From: Saprospiraceae bacterium
GTDB taxonomy: Bacteria > Bacteroidota > Bacteroidia > Chitinophagales > Saprospiraceae
Reading direction: 5' to 3'
Length of the DNA: 11,341 nucleotides
Assembly (NCBI GenBank): GCA_025455635.1
Contig: JALOMF010000081.1
Span: 1-11,341 of the forward strand
The notes beneath the pieces are model-generated. The model saw only the letters and a program-made list of their open reading frames with translations, was not told the DNA's origin and did not search any database. The position numbers and the translations under genes were made by a program. Positions within the stretch are counted from its first letter, which is position 1. Every line of letters starts with the position of its first letter. Shown here piece after piece: positions 1-5,406 of the stretch.

Positions 1-711
1 ACGGATGAAGTAAGCATTTTCGAGATACGATAAATAGCGTTTCACGGTTGGTACGGTCAGCCCAAGGGAATTGGCTAATGTACTTTGGTTTAACAGGTTC
101 CCGTGAACGCCCGTCAACATTTGGAGTAAAGTGCGCAAGGTTTGCGAAGGGGCATTCAAGCCAAACTGCGGCAAGTCCCGCTCAATAAAAGTAGTGATGA
201 AATCTTGAATCCACAGAAACGCTGTTTCGTCGCTTTCTGAAAAAAGTGCAGGCGGAAAACCACCACGCAACCAATGTTTTTTCAAGTCTGGGTCTGGCAG
301 CTCCCTAAAATGGAATGGTGTCAGCTCTAGGTAGGAAACTCTGCCAGCCAATGTTTCGGAGCTTTGGCGTAGCAGCTCCGGCGATGCAGAACCCAAAATC
401 AAGAAGCGGGCTGGAATGCGGTTTTGGTCAACCAAGGCCCGGAGCAAGGGGAACAACTCTGGTTTCCGTTGCACTTCGTCAATGATGACCAATTTTTCTT
501 CGTTTTCTTTCAGGAACAACTCTGCGTTACGCAGGCGATTCAAGTCAGAGGGCAACTCTAGGTCGAGATAGACCGCAGGCTTTTCGAGGCTTTTAACGAT
601 GTTTTTTGCCAGCGTAGTTTTACCAGCCTGCCTTGGGCCGGTGATGCCCACGACTGGAAAACTAGTGAGCCGCTGGAGCAACGGTTGTTCTATGTTTCGA
701 GGATATAGCAT
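1..711 (-). CDS. AAA_14/DUF4143 family ATPase, C-terminus cut by window edge
   Basis: This is an open frame of 237 codons running from ATG at 711 off the left edge. The N-terminal part is a P-loop ATPase: Walker A GPRQAGKT at residues 25-32, Walker B LVIIDE at 74-79, and the sensor-like LILGSAS followed by the LAGR motif typical of AAA_14 proteins. A region near residues 205-230 (NQSTLANSLGLTVPTVKRYL) looks like the helix-turn-helix found between the ATPase core and the DUF4143 nuclease-like domain. The family is usually about 380-400 residues, so roughly 60% is present. Proteins of this family occur in many scattered copies in Bacteroidota and Archaea, and their cellular role is poorly established. 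The start lies 3 bases from a large palindrome at 714-760 that could be its operator. It shares direction with the oxygenase gene upstream but is 65 bp away, so separate regulation is likely. Family assignment is confident; function is not known. Confidence 0.9.
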   Translation of the reverse strand, partial: MLYPRNIEQPLLQRLTSFPVVGITGPRQAGKTTLAKNIVKSLEKPAVYLDLELPSDLNRLRNAELFLKENEEKLVIIDEVQRKPELFPLLRALVDQNRIPARFLILGSASPELLRQSSETLAGRVSYLELTPFHFRELPDPDLKKHWLRGGFPPALFSESDETAFLWIQDFITTFIERDLPQFGLNAPSQTLRTLLQMLTGVHGNLLNQSTLANSLGLTVPTVKRYLSYLENAYFIR

Positions 712-713
712 AA

Positions 714-760
714 TTTATTCAGACAAATTTAAAAATGAATTTTAAAATTGTCTGAATAAA
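714..760. repeat. Near-perfect 21-bp inverted repeat before the ATPase gene
   Basis: The arms are 714-734 and 740-760, complementary at 20 of 21 positions (mismatch at 727/747) around a 5-base centre. The outer 13 bases of each arm (TTTATTCAGACAA and its complement) match perfectly. It fills the gap between the end of the oxygenase gene (777) and the ATPase start (711). On the minus strand the arm nearest the ATPase contains TAAATTTG (731 to 724), a full match to the Bacteroidota -7 consensus, which would start transcription a few bases before the ATG. This suggests an operator over the promoter. It could also be a hairpin ending the oxygenase transcript, though no T-run follows it, or the end of a mobile element. 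Confidence 0.85.
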
Positions 761-776
761 ATTACTTACCCTGAAA

Positions 777-1604
777 TTAAAGTTCAAAAACAACCGGATT
801 TATCGCCGTATCCACTACCTCCCCGATTTTGGCCCCGGGGCACCAAGTCTCCCAGTCGTTTTGTTGGTTGGGGTTTTCCGGCGCCTTCAGCTTCATGTCC
901 ACGTCCATGTAAATCATGGTCATCACCTGCCGCATCTGGTCGGTATGGTTGGCGCCTGCCCGGTGGAAGACCCAGCCGCTGTGGAAGCTCACCTCGCCCA
1001 GCTCGAACGGTTCGACCACGTGCGGGAAGTCGTTGACCCTCAGCGCTTTACCGATATGCTCTTCGCTGTCGTCGCTGATTTTTAGGTTGCGCCCAAGCGG
1101 GATGCGCTGGCTGCCTGCGCTGAATTCGAGCGGCCCCATTTCGAGCGGCACGGGCTGCATGGGAATCCAAGCCGTCACGGTATTGTCGTTGGCCAAGGGC
1201 CAATAGTACTGGTCGGCATGCCACGGGGTGAAGCCGCCGCCCGGCTCCTTGAACAGCGCTTGGTCGTGGTACATGCGCACGCCCCGTGTGCCCATCAGCT
1301 CAGTGGCGATGCGGGCCAGCCGCTTGCCAAACACGAAGCGCCGCACCTCCTCGCTCTTCGTCCAGATGTTCATGATTTGGAGGAACGCCTTGCCGTAGGT
1401 GTCCCGCTGCTCCATCGGCAGGTGCTGGGTGTTCAGTTCCTGTACTTTTTGTGAAATGACTTGGCCGTAGTGCGCCAGCACATCGGGCGGGAGCACTTGT
1501 TTGAGCTTGATGAAATTGTGCTCCCGGTAAAAATCTAGCTGCTCAGGGCTGAGGTGGAAGGGTTCGTCGAGGATGGAAAGGTCGAGGGCTGAAGCAGTCA
1601 TCAT
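777..1604 (-). CDS. Phytanoyl-CoA dioxygenase (PhyH) family Fe(II)/2-oxoglutarate oxygenase
   Basis: The 275-residue product has the normal length for PhyH-type enzymes, which hydroxylate or halogenate a carbon substrate using Fe(II), oxygen and 2-oxoglutarate in the cytoplasm. The facial metal triad is visible: H129 and D131 in WHADQYYW, and the distal His in FHRAGAN (H214; H208 nearby is less likely). R225 in QMRQVMTM is in the expected place for the 2-oxoglutarate-binding arginine. Two consecutive ATG codons (1604 and 1601) make the start ambiguous by one residue. The gene is divergent from an AraC-type regulator, the usual arrangement for an inducible enzyme and its controller. No CoA ligase, transporter or other pathway gene is adjacent, so the substrate cannot be named. 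HxD proteins of this family in bacteria act on many small molecules (ectoine, phosphonates, natural products), not only phytanoyl-CoA. Confidence 0.9.
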   Translation of the reverse strand: MMTASALDLSILDEPFHLSPEQLDFYREHNFIKLKQVLPPDVLAHYGQVISQKVQELNTQHLPMEQRDTYGKAFLQIMNIWTKSEEVRRFVFGKRLARIATELMGTRGVRMYHDQALFKEPGGGFTPWHADQYYWPLANDNTVTAWIPMQPVPLEMGPLEFSAGSQRIPLGRNLKISDDSEEHIGKALRVNDFPHVVEPFELGEVSFHSGWVFHRAGANHTDQMRQVMTMIYMDVDMKLKAPENPNQQNDWETWCPGAKIGEVVDTAINPVVFEL

Positions 1605-1624
1605 AGTTGGTTAGTTTTTTTCTG

Positions 1625-1656
1625 CAAAAATAGCCTCTCGGTCATGGCAGCGCTAA
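1625..1656 (-). promoter_or_regulatory. Candidate promoter of the PhyH-like oxygenase
   Basis: On the minus strand TATTTTTG (1632 to 1625) fits the Bacteroidota -7 consensus TAnnTTTG at every fixed position. A TTAG (1656 to 1653), 3 of 4 matches to the -33 TTTG, lies 20 bases upstream, inside the usual spacing. Transcription would begin near 1618, giving a short leader of about 14 bases before ATG 1604. Confidence 0.4.
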
Positions 1657-1662
1657 CACGGA

Positions 1663-1726
1663 ATTTTGCCATTTTTGACCGTTTTTTATCCCAAATAAAA
1701 TCCAAATTTCAATTTATGGGCAAAAT
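1663..1726. promoter_or_regulatory. Candidate AraC-type operator half-sites
   Basis: In the divergent 136-bp gap there is a perfect 8-base inverted pair, ATTTTGCC (1663-1670) and GGCAAAAT (1719-1726). A similar direct copy, TTTTTGACC, follows the first at 1672-1680. AraC regulators commonly bind direct or inverted half-sites, and the right-hand copy ends 14 bases before the regulator's own start. That these are binding sites is inference from position and symmetry only. Confidence 0.3.
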
Positions 1727-1740
1727 AAGGTCGTAAATCT

Positions 1741-2610
1741 ATGAAACCTTCACTAGAACACATCGCAAAGCCCGACACGGCCTCCTCTGTCGTGGCCTAT
1801 TGGCGGGAGGAGCCTGGCTTTGCCTTCAATTGGCACTACCACCCGGAGTACGAGCTGACCTATATCCACCGGGGCAGTGGCTCCCGCCTCGTGGGCGACC
1901 AAGTGGCGGCTTTCCATGACGGCGACCTCGTGCTGCTCGGCCCGAACCTGCCGCATACTTGGTCAACTGACGAAAATGGCGCTTGGGAAGGCAATGCCAG
2001 AGCCGTGGTCGTGCAGTTTAGGCCAGAAGTGCTCAATGGAGCCTTGCTGCACCTGCCTGAACTGGCCGAGGTCAAGCAGTTGTTGGAGAAATCGGGGCGG
2101 GGCATGGTTTTTCATGCCTCGGTGGCTGAGGAGGCCGCCCGCCGGATGGCACAACTCCCCAGCCTGAGCGGGCTGGATAGGCTGTCGGGCTTGCTCCTGC
2201 TGCTGCGTGACCTGGGCCGGGGCAACCAGGGCAGCCAACTTGCCTCTGCGCTGTATTCCCCCTCCTTCAGCCGGGACAACGAGCAGCGGATTGACCGGGC
2301 ATTTCAGCTGCTGCACCAGCGCTACACCGAGCAAATCAGCTTGGCCGACCTTGCTGCCGAGGTACACATGACGGAGACTTCGTTCTGCCGTTTTTTTAAA
2401 AAAATGACTGGCAAAGCCTACACGGACTACCTCAACGACCTGCGGGTGAACCGGGCATGCCGCCTGCTTGCCGAAGGTGAGGACAGCATGTCGGCAGTGG
2501 CCTATTCGGCGGGGTTTGGCAGCATGACGCATTTCAACCGCATGTTTTTCAACAAGAAAAAAATGAGCCCAGGGGCCTGGCGCAGAAAATTCAACCAGCA
2601 GAAACCGTAG
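1741..2610 (+). CDS. AraC family transcriptional regulator with N-terminal cupin
   Basis: The 289-residue product shows the two-domain AraC layout. Residues about 20-95 form a cupin sensor, with the HYHPEYELTYI motif (32-42) and GDLVLLGPNLPH (61-72) typical of AraC_binding domains. Residues about 183-285 form the DNA-binding domain: the first helix-turn-helix near ISLADLAAEVHMTETSFCRF (199-218), the second near SAVAYSAGFGSMTHFNRMFF (251-270), ending in SPGAWRRKF. It is divergent from the oxygenase gene and probably controls it, and perhaps itself, in response to a small molecule bound in the cupin. That molecule is likely a substrate or precursor of the oxygenase (inference). No convincing forward-strand -7 element was found in the gap, so its own promoter is unresolved. 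No strong terminator follows. Confidence 0.93.
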   Translation: MKPSLEHIAKPDTASSVVAYWREEPGFAFNWHYHPEYELTYIHRGSGSRLVGDQVAAFHDGDLVLLGPNLPHTWSTDENGAWEGNARAVVVQFRPEVLNGALLHLPELAEVKQLLEKSGRGMVFHASVAEEAARRMAQLPSLSGLDRLSGLLLLLRDLGRGNQGSQLASALYSPSFSRDNEQRIDRAFQLLHQRYTEQISLADLAAEVHMTETSFCRFFKKMTGKAYTDYLNDLRVNRACRLLAEGEDSMSAVAYSAGFGSMTHFNRMFFNKKKMSPGAWRRKFNQQKP

Positions 2611-2617
2611 TTACGGC

Positions 2618-2625
2618 TACTTTTG
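2618..2625 (+). promoter_or_regulatory. Candidate -7 promoter element for xth
   Basis: TACTTTTG matches TAnnTTTG at all fixed positions, 8 bases after the regulator's stop codon. No good -33 TTTG is visible at the expected distance. Transcription from here would give xth a leader of about 80 bases. Confidence 0.3.
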
Positions 2626-2713
2626 CCGAAACTGGGTTGGTAAAAATTGGTGGGGTGATGCGGCACTGCCTGCCATCCAACCAATATACTATCAACCCTT
2701 ATCAACAAGACTT

Positions 2714-3487
2714 ATGACCACCATCATCTCCTACAACGTCAACGGCATCCGGGCGGCCATGAACAAGGGCCTGCTCGAAGTTTTGAAAACGGAGGACGCC
2801 GATCTCGTCTGCTTTCAGGAAACCAAAATCCAGCCCGAACAAGTGGACGCCACGCCTTTCGAGGCACTTGGGTACACCCATCATTATTGGCATTCCGCAG
2901 AGAAGAAAGGGTACAGCAGTGTCGGTATTTTATCGAAGAAAAAACCAACGAACTACGTGATGGGCTGCGGCATCGAAAAATACGACCGGGAGGGCCGAAT
3001 CCTGCGGGTGGATTTTGATGATTGGACGGTGCTAAACTGCTATTTTCCTTCGGGAACGAGCGGGGAGGAGCGGCAAGGTTTCAAGTACGAGTTCCTCGAT
3101 GATTTTTTCAACTGGATTGCGGAGCTGAAAAAGGAGCGCCCAAAGCTCATCATCGTTGGCGATTACAATATTGCCCACATGGATATTGACATCCACAGCC
3201 CGAAGACCAACCAAAAGACCTCCGGCTTCCTGCCCGAAGAGCGAGCCTGGATGACGAAGTGGTTCGAAAGCGGCTTCACGGACGCCTTCCGGCACGTGCA
3301 TCCCGACAAAAAAGACGACTACACGTGGTGGAGCGTCCGCTTCAATTCAAGGGCCAGCAACAAGGGCTGGCGCATTGATTACCAGTCGGTTAGCGATGCA
3401 ATCAAGGATAAAATATTGGATGCCCGGCACCTTCACGATGCCGTGCAAAGCGACCATTGCCCGGTGTGGTTGAAGATTGATTTGTGA
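2714..3487 (+). CDS. xth: Exodeoxyribonuclease III / AP endonuclease
   Basis: The 257-residue product belongs to the ExoIII/APE1 endonuclease-exonuclease-phosphatase superfamily, which cuts DNA 5' to abasic sites in base excision repair and degrades duplex DNA 3' to 5'. Signature blocks are in order: SYNVNGIRAA (6-15, catalytic and metal-site Asn), QET (35-37, metal-binding Glu36), Y110 in LNCYFPSG, the GDYNIAH block (149-155, Asp150 and Asn152), the GFLPEERAWM loop (171-180), WRIDYQ (219-224) and the terminal SDHCPVWL (246-253, Asp247/His248 pair). Length and ending are normal. The start ATG at 2714 places the conserved core in its expected position near the N-terminus. Its TGA stop lies in the outer tip of the inverted repeat at 3484-3522, so the downstream repeat unit abuts the gene directly without disrupting it. 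Confidence 0.95.
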   Translation: MTTIISYNVNGIRAAMNKGLLEVLKTEDADLVCFQETKIQPEQVDATPFEALGYTHHYWHSAEKKGYSSVGILSKKKPTNYVMGCGIEKYDREGRILRVDFDDWTVLNCYFPSGTSGEERQGFKYEFLDDFFNWIAELKKERPKLIIVGDYNIAHMDIDIHSPKTNQKTSGFLPEERAWMTKWFESGFTDAFRHVHPDKKDDYTWWSVRFNSRASNKGWRIDYQSVSDAIKDKILDARHLHDAVQSDHCPVWLKIDL

Positions 3488-3522
3488 TTGTTGGATTGTT
3501 GTAATTGTTTGATTGTTGGGGT
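3484..3522 (+). repeat. Left terminal inverted repeat
   Basis: This arm pairs with 3939-3976. It contains GATTGTT at 3486-3492, 3494-3500 and 3511-3517, and its first bases GTGA include the TGA stop of xth (3485-3487). The downstream end touches TACCTTAG (3526-3533), a 7-of-8-type match to TAnnTTTG that could serve as the -7 promoter element of the enclosed gene. Confidence 0.8.
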
Positions 3523-3931
3523 GTTTACCTTAGCTGAAAACTATAACAACTATGAAGGAAACGAAATACTTAAACTCAACGACATTGAGGCTTATAAGAT
3601 AGCTTTTCATCTTTCTAACTATATCTGGGAAATTGTAATAAAGTGGGATTTCTTCGCAAAGCAGACCATTGGCGCTCAGTTTGTAGATGCTGGGGATTCT
3701 ATGTCCTCTAACATCGCCGAGGGGTTTGGGAGGTGGGGGAAAAAGGACAAAATCAAGTTTTATAGGTACAGTCAAGGCTCACGAAAGGAATGCTATGATT
3801 GGAATGAAAAATCGAGGGTAAGGAAGTTGGTAACAGAAGACGAGTACAACCACATTTTTCAAGAATTGGAAAAATTGGGACCAGCCATTGGGCGCCTCAT
3901 CAAGTTTACCAACGAAAAACTTTCCGAGTAA
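3488..3931 (+). CDS. Four-helix-bundle protein (S23 / 23S rRNA intervening-sequence protein family), start disrupted
   Basis: The body, from about 3566 to the TAA at 3929, encodes a family protein of normal size (about 120-125 residues). It begins with LKLNDIEAYKIAFHLSNYIW, then the signature SMSSNIAEGFGRWGKK, then YSQGSRKEC and a last helix ending GRLIKFTNEKL. The family forms pentameric four-helix bundles; members occur in 23S rRNA intervening sequences and as diversity-generating retroelement accessory proteins (Avd), but for most no function is known. No in-frame ATG exists. In-frame starts are TTG 3488, 3491 and 3509 or GTG 3521, all within the left repeat. A natural ATG at 3552 reads MKETKYL and then leaves the body frame by one base near 3572, where one extra A would give the expected MKETKYLKLNDIEAYK. 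Either a base is missing (decay or sequencing error) or a -1 frameshift occurs at CTTAAAC (3569-3575). The interval given is the maximal open frame, not a proven start. Confidence 0.75.
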   Translation: MLDCCNCLIVGVFTLAENYNNYEGNEILKLNDIEAYKIAFHLSNYIWEIVIKWDFFAKQTIGAQFVDAGDSMSSNIAEGFGRWGKKDKIKFYRYSQGSRKECYDWNEKSRVRKLVTEDEYNHIFQELEKLGPAIGRLIKFTNEKLSE

Positions 3932-3938
3932 CCCACTA

Positions 3939-3976
3939 ACCCCAACAATCAAACAATTTAACAATCGAACAATCAC
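3939..3976 (-). repeat. Right terminal inverted repeat
   Basis: This 38-base arm is complementary to 3484-3522, with one gap and two mismatches. Read on the minus strand it begins GTGATTGTTC and continues with two more GATTGTT copies to GGGGT. Its outer TGA is the ribA stop codon (3975 to 3973). Confidence 0.8.
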
Positions 3977-4554
3977 TTTAACAAATGCCCCATCAACTCC
4001 CGCTTCGTGCGCAGGTAGGCGGCGTTTTCCGCTTTTGGCTCGATGACGAGCGGCTCCCGGCTGGTGACTTCGATGCCCGCATTTTCCAAGGCTTCGATTT
4101 TCAGCGGGTTGTTGGTGAGCAGGCGGATGCGGCGGATGCCGAGGTCGTGTAGGATGTCCACGGCGAGGTCGTACTGGCGGGCATCCACTTCGAAGCCGAG
4201 GTGCGTGTTGGCGGTAGCGGTGTCGAAGCCCTTGTCTTGTAGGTTGTAGGCTTTCAGTTTGTTGATGAGGCCGATGCCCCGGCCTTCTTGGCGCAGGTAG
4301 ATGACCACGCCGCCTTGCTCGGTGGCCAATTCGAGGGCACGATCGAGCTGCTCGCCACAGTCGCAGCGGCGGGAGTGGAACACATCGCCGGTCATGCACT
4401 CGGAGTGGATACGGACAAGCACGGGCTGCGAAGTATCGAGGTTTTCATGCACCAATGCCACGTGGGGCGTCAGGTCGTCGGGCGACGATGCGTAGGCGAT
4501 AATGTTAAAATTTCCCCAATCAGTTGGCAAAAAAGCCTGTACTTGTCGTTGCAT
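3973..4554 (-). CDS. ribA: GTP cyclohydrolase II (riboflavin biosynthesis)
   Basis: It converts GTP to 2,5-diamino-6-ribosylamino-4(3H)-pyrimidinone 5'-phosphate, formate and pyrophosphate, the first step of the guanine branch of riboflavin synthesis. Counting from ATG 4554 (193 residues), the zinc ligands are C53, C64 and C66 in HSECMTGDVFHSRRCDCGEQ. The GTP-binding and catalytic block YLRQEGRGIGLINK starts at 86, and the TNNPLK motif is near 147-152. The C-terminal AAYLRTKRELMGHLL is the usual ending. The open frame extends to 4599, but MQRQVQAFLPTDWG from 4554 matches the normal family N-terminus, so I chose that. This is the stand-alone form, not fused to the RibB synthase domain. It is divergent from the response regulator and ends in the right-hand repeat of the four-helix-bundle unit. 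Confidence 0.94.
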   Translation of the reverse strand: MQRQVQAFLPTDWGNFNIIAYASSPDDLTPHVALVHENLDTSQPVLVRIHSECMTGDVFHSRRCDCGEQLDRALELATEQGGVVIYLRQEGRGIGLINKLKAYNLQDKGFDTATANTHLGFEVDARQYDLAVDILHDLGIRRIRLLTNNPLKIEALENAGIEVTSREPLVIEPKAENAAYLRTKRELMGHLLK

Positions 4555-4639
4555 AAAGAAATGGAAGCGAGTCGGAGATTTTGCCGAAGGCGAAAACAAC
4601 CAAATCGCTCAATGAACACCCGCTCAGGGTTTAAGTTCG

Positions 4640-4674
4640 CAAAAGTACGCACCACCGTTCAACCCATTGCCAAT
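4640..4674 (-). promoter_or_regulatory. Candidate ribA promoter
   Basis: On the minus strand TACTTTTG (4647 to 4640) is a full match to TAnnTTTG. ATTG (4674 to 4671), 3 of 4 to TTTG, lies 23 bases upstream and overlaps the response regulator start. The leader would be about 80 bases and includes a small bulged hairpin at 4579-4596. Confidence 0.35.
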
Positions 4675-5383
4675 GACGCCTAAAATACTCTTGGTCGAAG
4701 ATGACGAGACGCTGGGCTTCCTGCTCGGCGAGTTTTTGCGCAGCCGTGATTTTGAGGTGGCCTGGGCCAAGGACGGCGTGGACGGCCTCCGCCAGTTCAA
4801 TGCCGACCACTTCGACCTCTGCCTCCTCGATGTGATGATGCCCGCACTCGATGGTTTCACCGTTGCCGAGCTGTTGCGGCAGCGCCGTGCCGACCTGCCC
4901 ATTATTTTCCTCACCGCCAAATCGCTCCATGCCGACGTGGTGCGGGGCTTCAAGGCCGGGGCCGATGATTATATCAAAAAGCCTGTGGACGAAGAGGAAC
5001 TCGTCGTGCGGATACAAGCCGTGCTGAAACGAACGGCTCCGGGGCAGTCCAGCCAGTCCGACGGCGAAGCTCGGACGGTGTTCCAAGTGGGCAATTATAT
5101 ATTTGACAGTGAAAAATGGACGCTGCGGCTCGAAACCCAAGTGCGGCAACTGACGGAGATGGAGGCCCGGCTGCTGAAAATACTCTGCGAACGCATGGGT
5201 CAGCTCGTGCAGCGGGAATGGGTGCTGGAAAAAATCTGGGGCCGCAACGATTTCCTTGCCCGCAAGAGCATGGACGTGTTCATTTCACGGCTACGCAAAT
5301 ACCTAGAAGACGACCCACGGGTGCGGATCACAAACTTGCACGGGAGTGGGTTCGTGCTGGAAGTTTCTAGTCACTGGCTATGA
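4673..5383 (+). CDS. OmpR/PhoB-type response regulator, orphan
   Basis: The 236-residue product has an N-terminal receiver domain (about 1-118) and a C-terminal winged-helix DNA-binding domain (about 135-232). In the receiver are the acidic pocket E9-D10-D11, the phosphoacceptor D53 in LLDVMMPALDG, T81 in FLTAKS and K102 in DYIKKPVD. The DNA-binding part shows QLTEMEARLLKIL, the recognition-helix block KSMDVFISRLRKYLEDDP and the wing NLHGSGFVLE, close to Bacteroidota RprY-like regulators. ATG 4673 is preferred over the in-frame TTG at 4667 because it places MTPKILLVEDD at the usual N-terminus. No histidine kinase gene is adjacent, so its partner and signal are unknown. A short stem directly at the stop codon may terminate it before the convergent gene. 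Confidence 0.93.
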   Translation: MTPKILLVEDDETLGFLLGEFLRSRDFEVAWAKDGVDGLRQFNADHFDLCLLDVMMPALDGFTVAELLRQRRADLPIIFLTAKSLHADVVRGFKAGADDYIKKPVDEEELVVRIQAVLKRTAPGQSSQSDGEARTVFQVGNYIFDSEKWTLRLETQVRQLTEMEARLLKILCERMGQLVQREWVLEKIWGRNDFLARKSMDVFISRLRKYLEDDPRVRITNLHGSGFVLEVSSHWL

Positions 5384-5406
5384 GTTTCGACCAACTCACA
5401 GTTTTT
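5381..5406 (+). terminator. Weak candidate terminator after the response regulator
   Basis: TGAGTT (5381-5386) and AACTCA (5393-5398) form a 6-bp stem with a 6-base loop beginning at the stop codon, followed by TTTTT (5402-5406). The stem is short and only moderately stable, and the T-run overlaps the end of the convergent gene. Confidence 0.35.

Larger units (their letters stand above)
3484..3976 (+). mobile_element. Putative miniature element: four-helix-bundle gene between terminal inverted repeats
   Basis: A unit of about 490 bp is bounded by imperfect inverted repeats: left arm 3484-3522 and right arm 3939-3976. They align at 36 of 39 columns (one gap, two mismatches). Each arm carries three GATTGTT motifs (ends read GTGATTGTT, inner ends GATTGTTGGGGT). 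The unit holds one small gene and no transposase. It lies exactly between the stop codons of xth and ribA, and its interior is visibly more A/T-rich than the neighbours. No direct target-site duplication is evident beside the arms. It may be a non-autonomous mobile unit, a dispersed repeat family with a cargo gene, or a two-sided terminator-like structure; mobility is inference. Confidence 0.5.

Noticed and set aside
1..711. Defence-system or toxin-antitoxin role for the DUF4143 ATPase
   Set aside because: No partner nuclease, antitoxin or other defence gene is visible, and only part of the gene is present.
2635..2690. Terminator after the AraC gene from TTGGT/ACCAA repeats
   Set aside because: The possible pairings are short, compete with each other and are not followed by a T-run.
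3488..3931. Diversity-generating retroelement accessory (Avd) gene
   Set aside because: The protein family fits, but no reverse transcriptase, template repeat, variable repeat or target gene is in the window.
3484..3976. CRISPR array suggested by repeated GATTGTT motifs
   Set aside because: The repeats are 7 bases long, irregularly spaced and confined to two inverted arms, with no spacer pattern and no cas genes.
3779..4399. 206-codon minus-strand frame overlapping ribA and the repeat unit
   Set aside because: The translation is Arg/Pro/His-rich low-complexity sequence, typical of an alternate frame of a G+C-rich gene, and ribA is unambiguous in the other frame.
4555..4672. FMN riboswitch before ribA
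   Set aside because: The 118-bp divergent gap is too short and lacks the conserved multi-helix RFN motifs. Only a small bulged hairpin at 4579-4596 is present.
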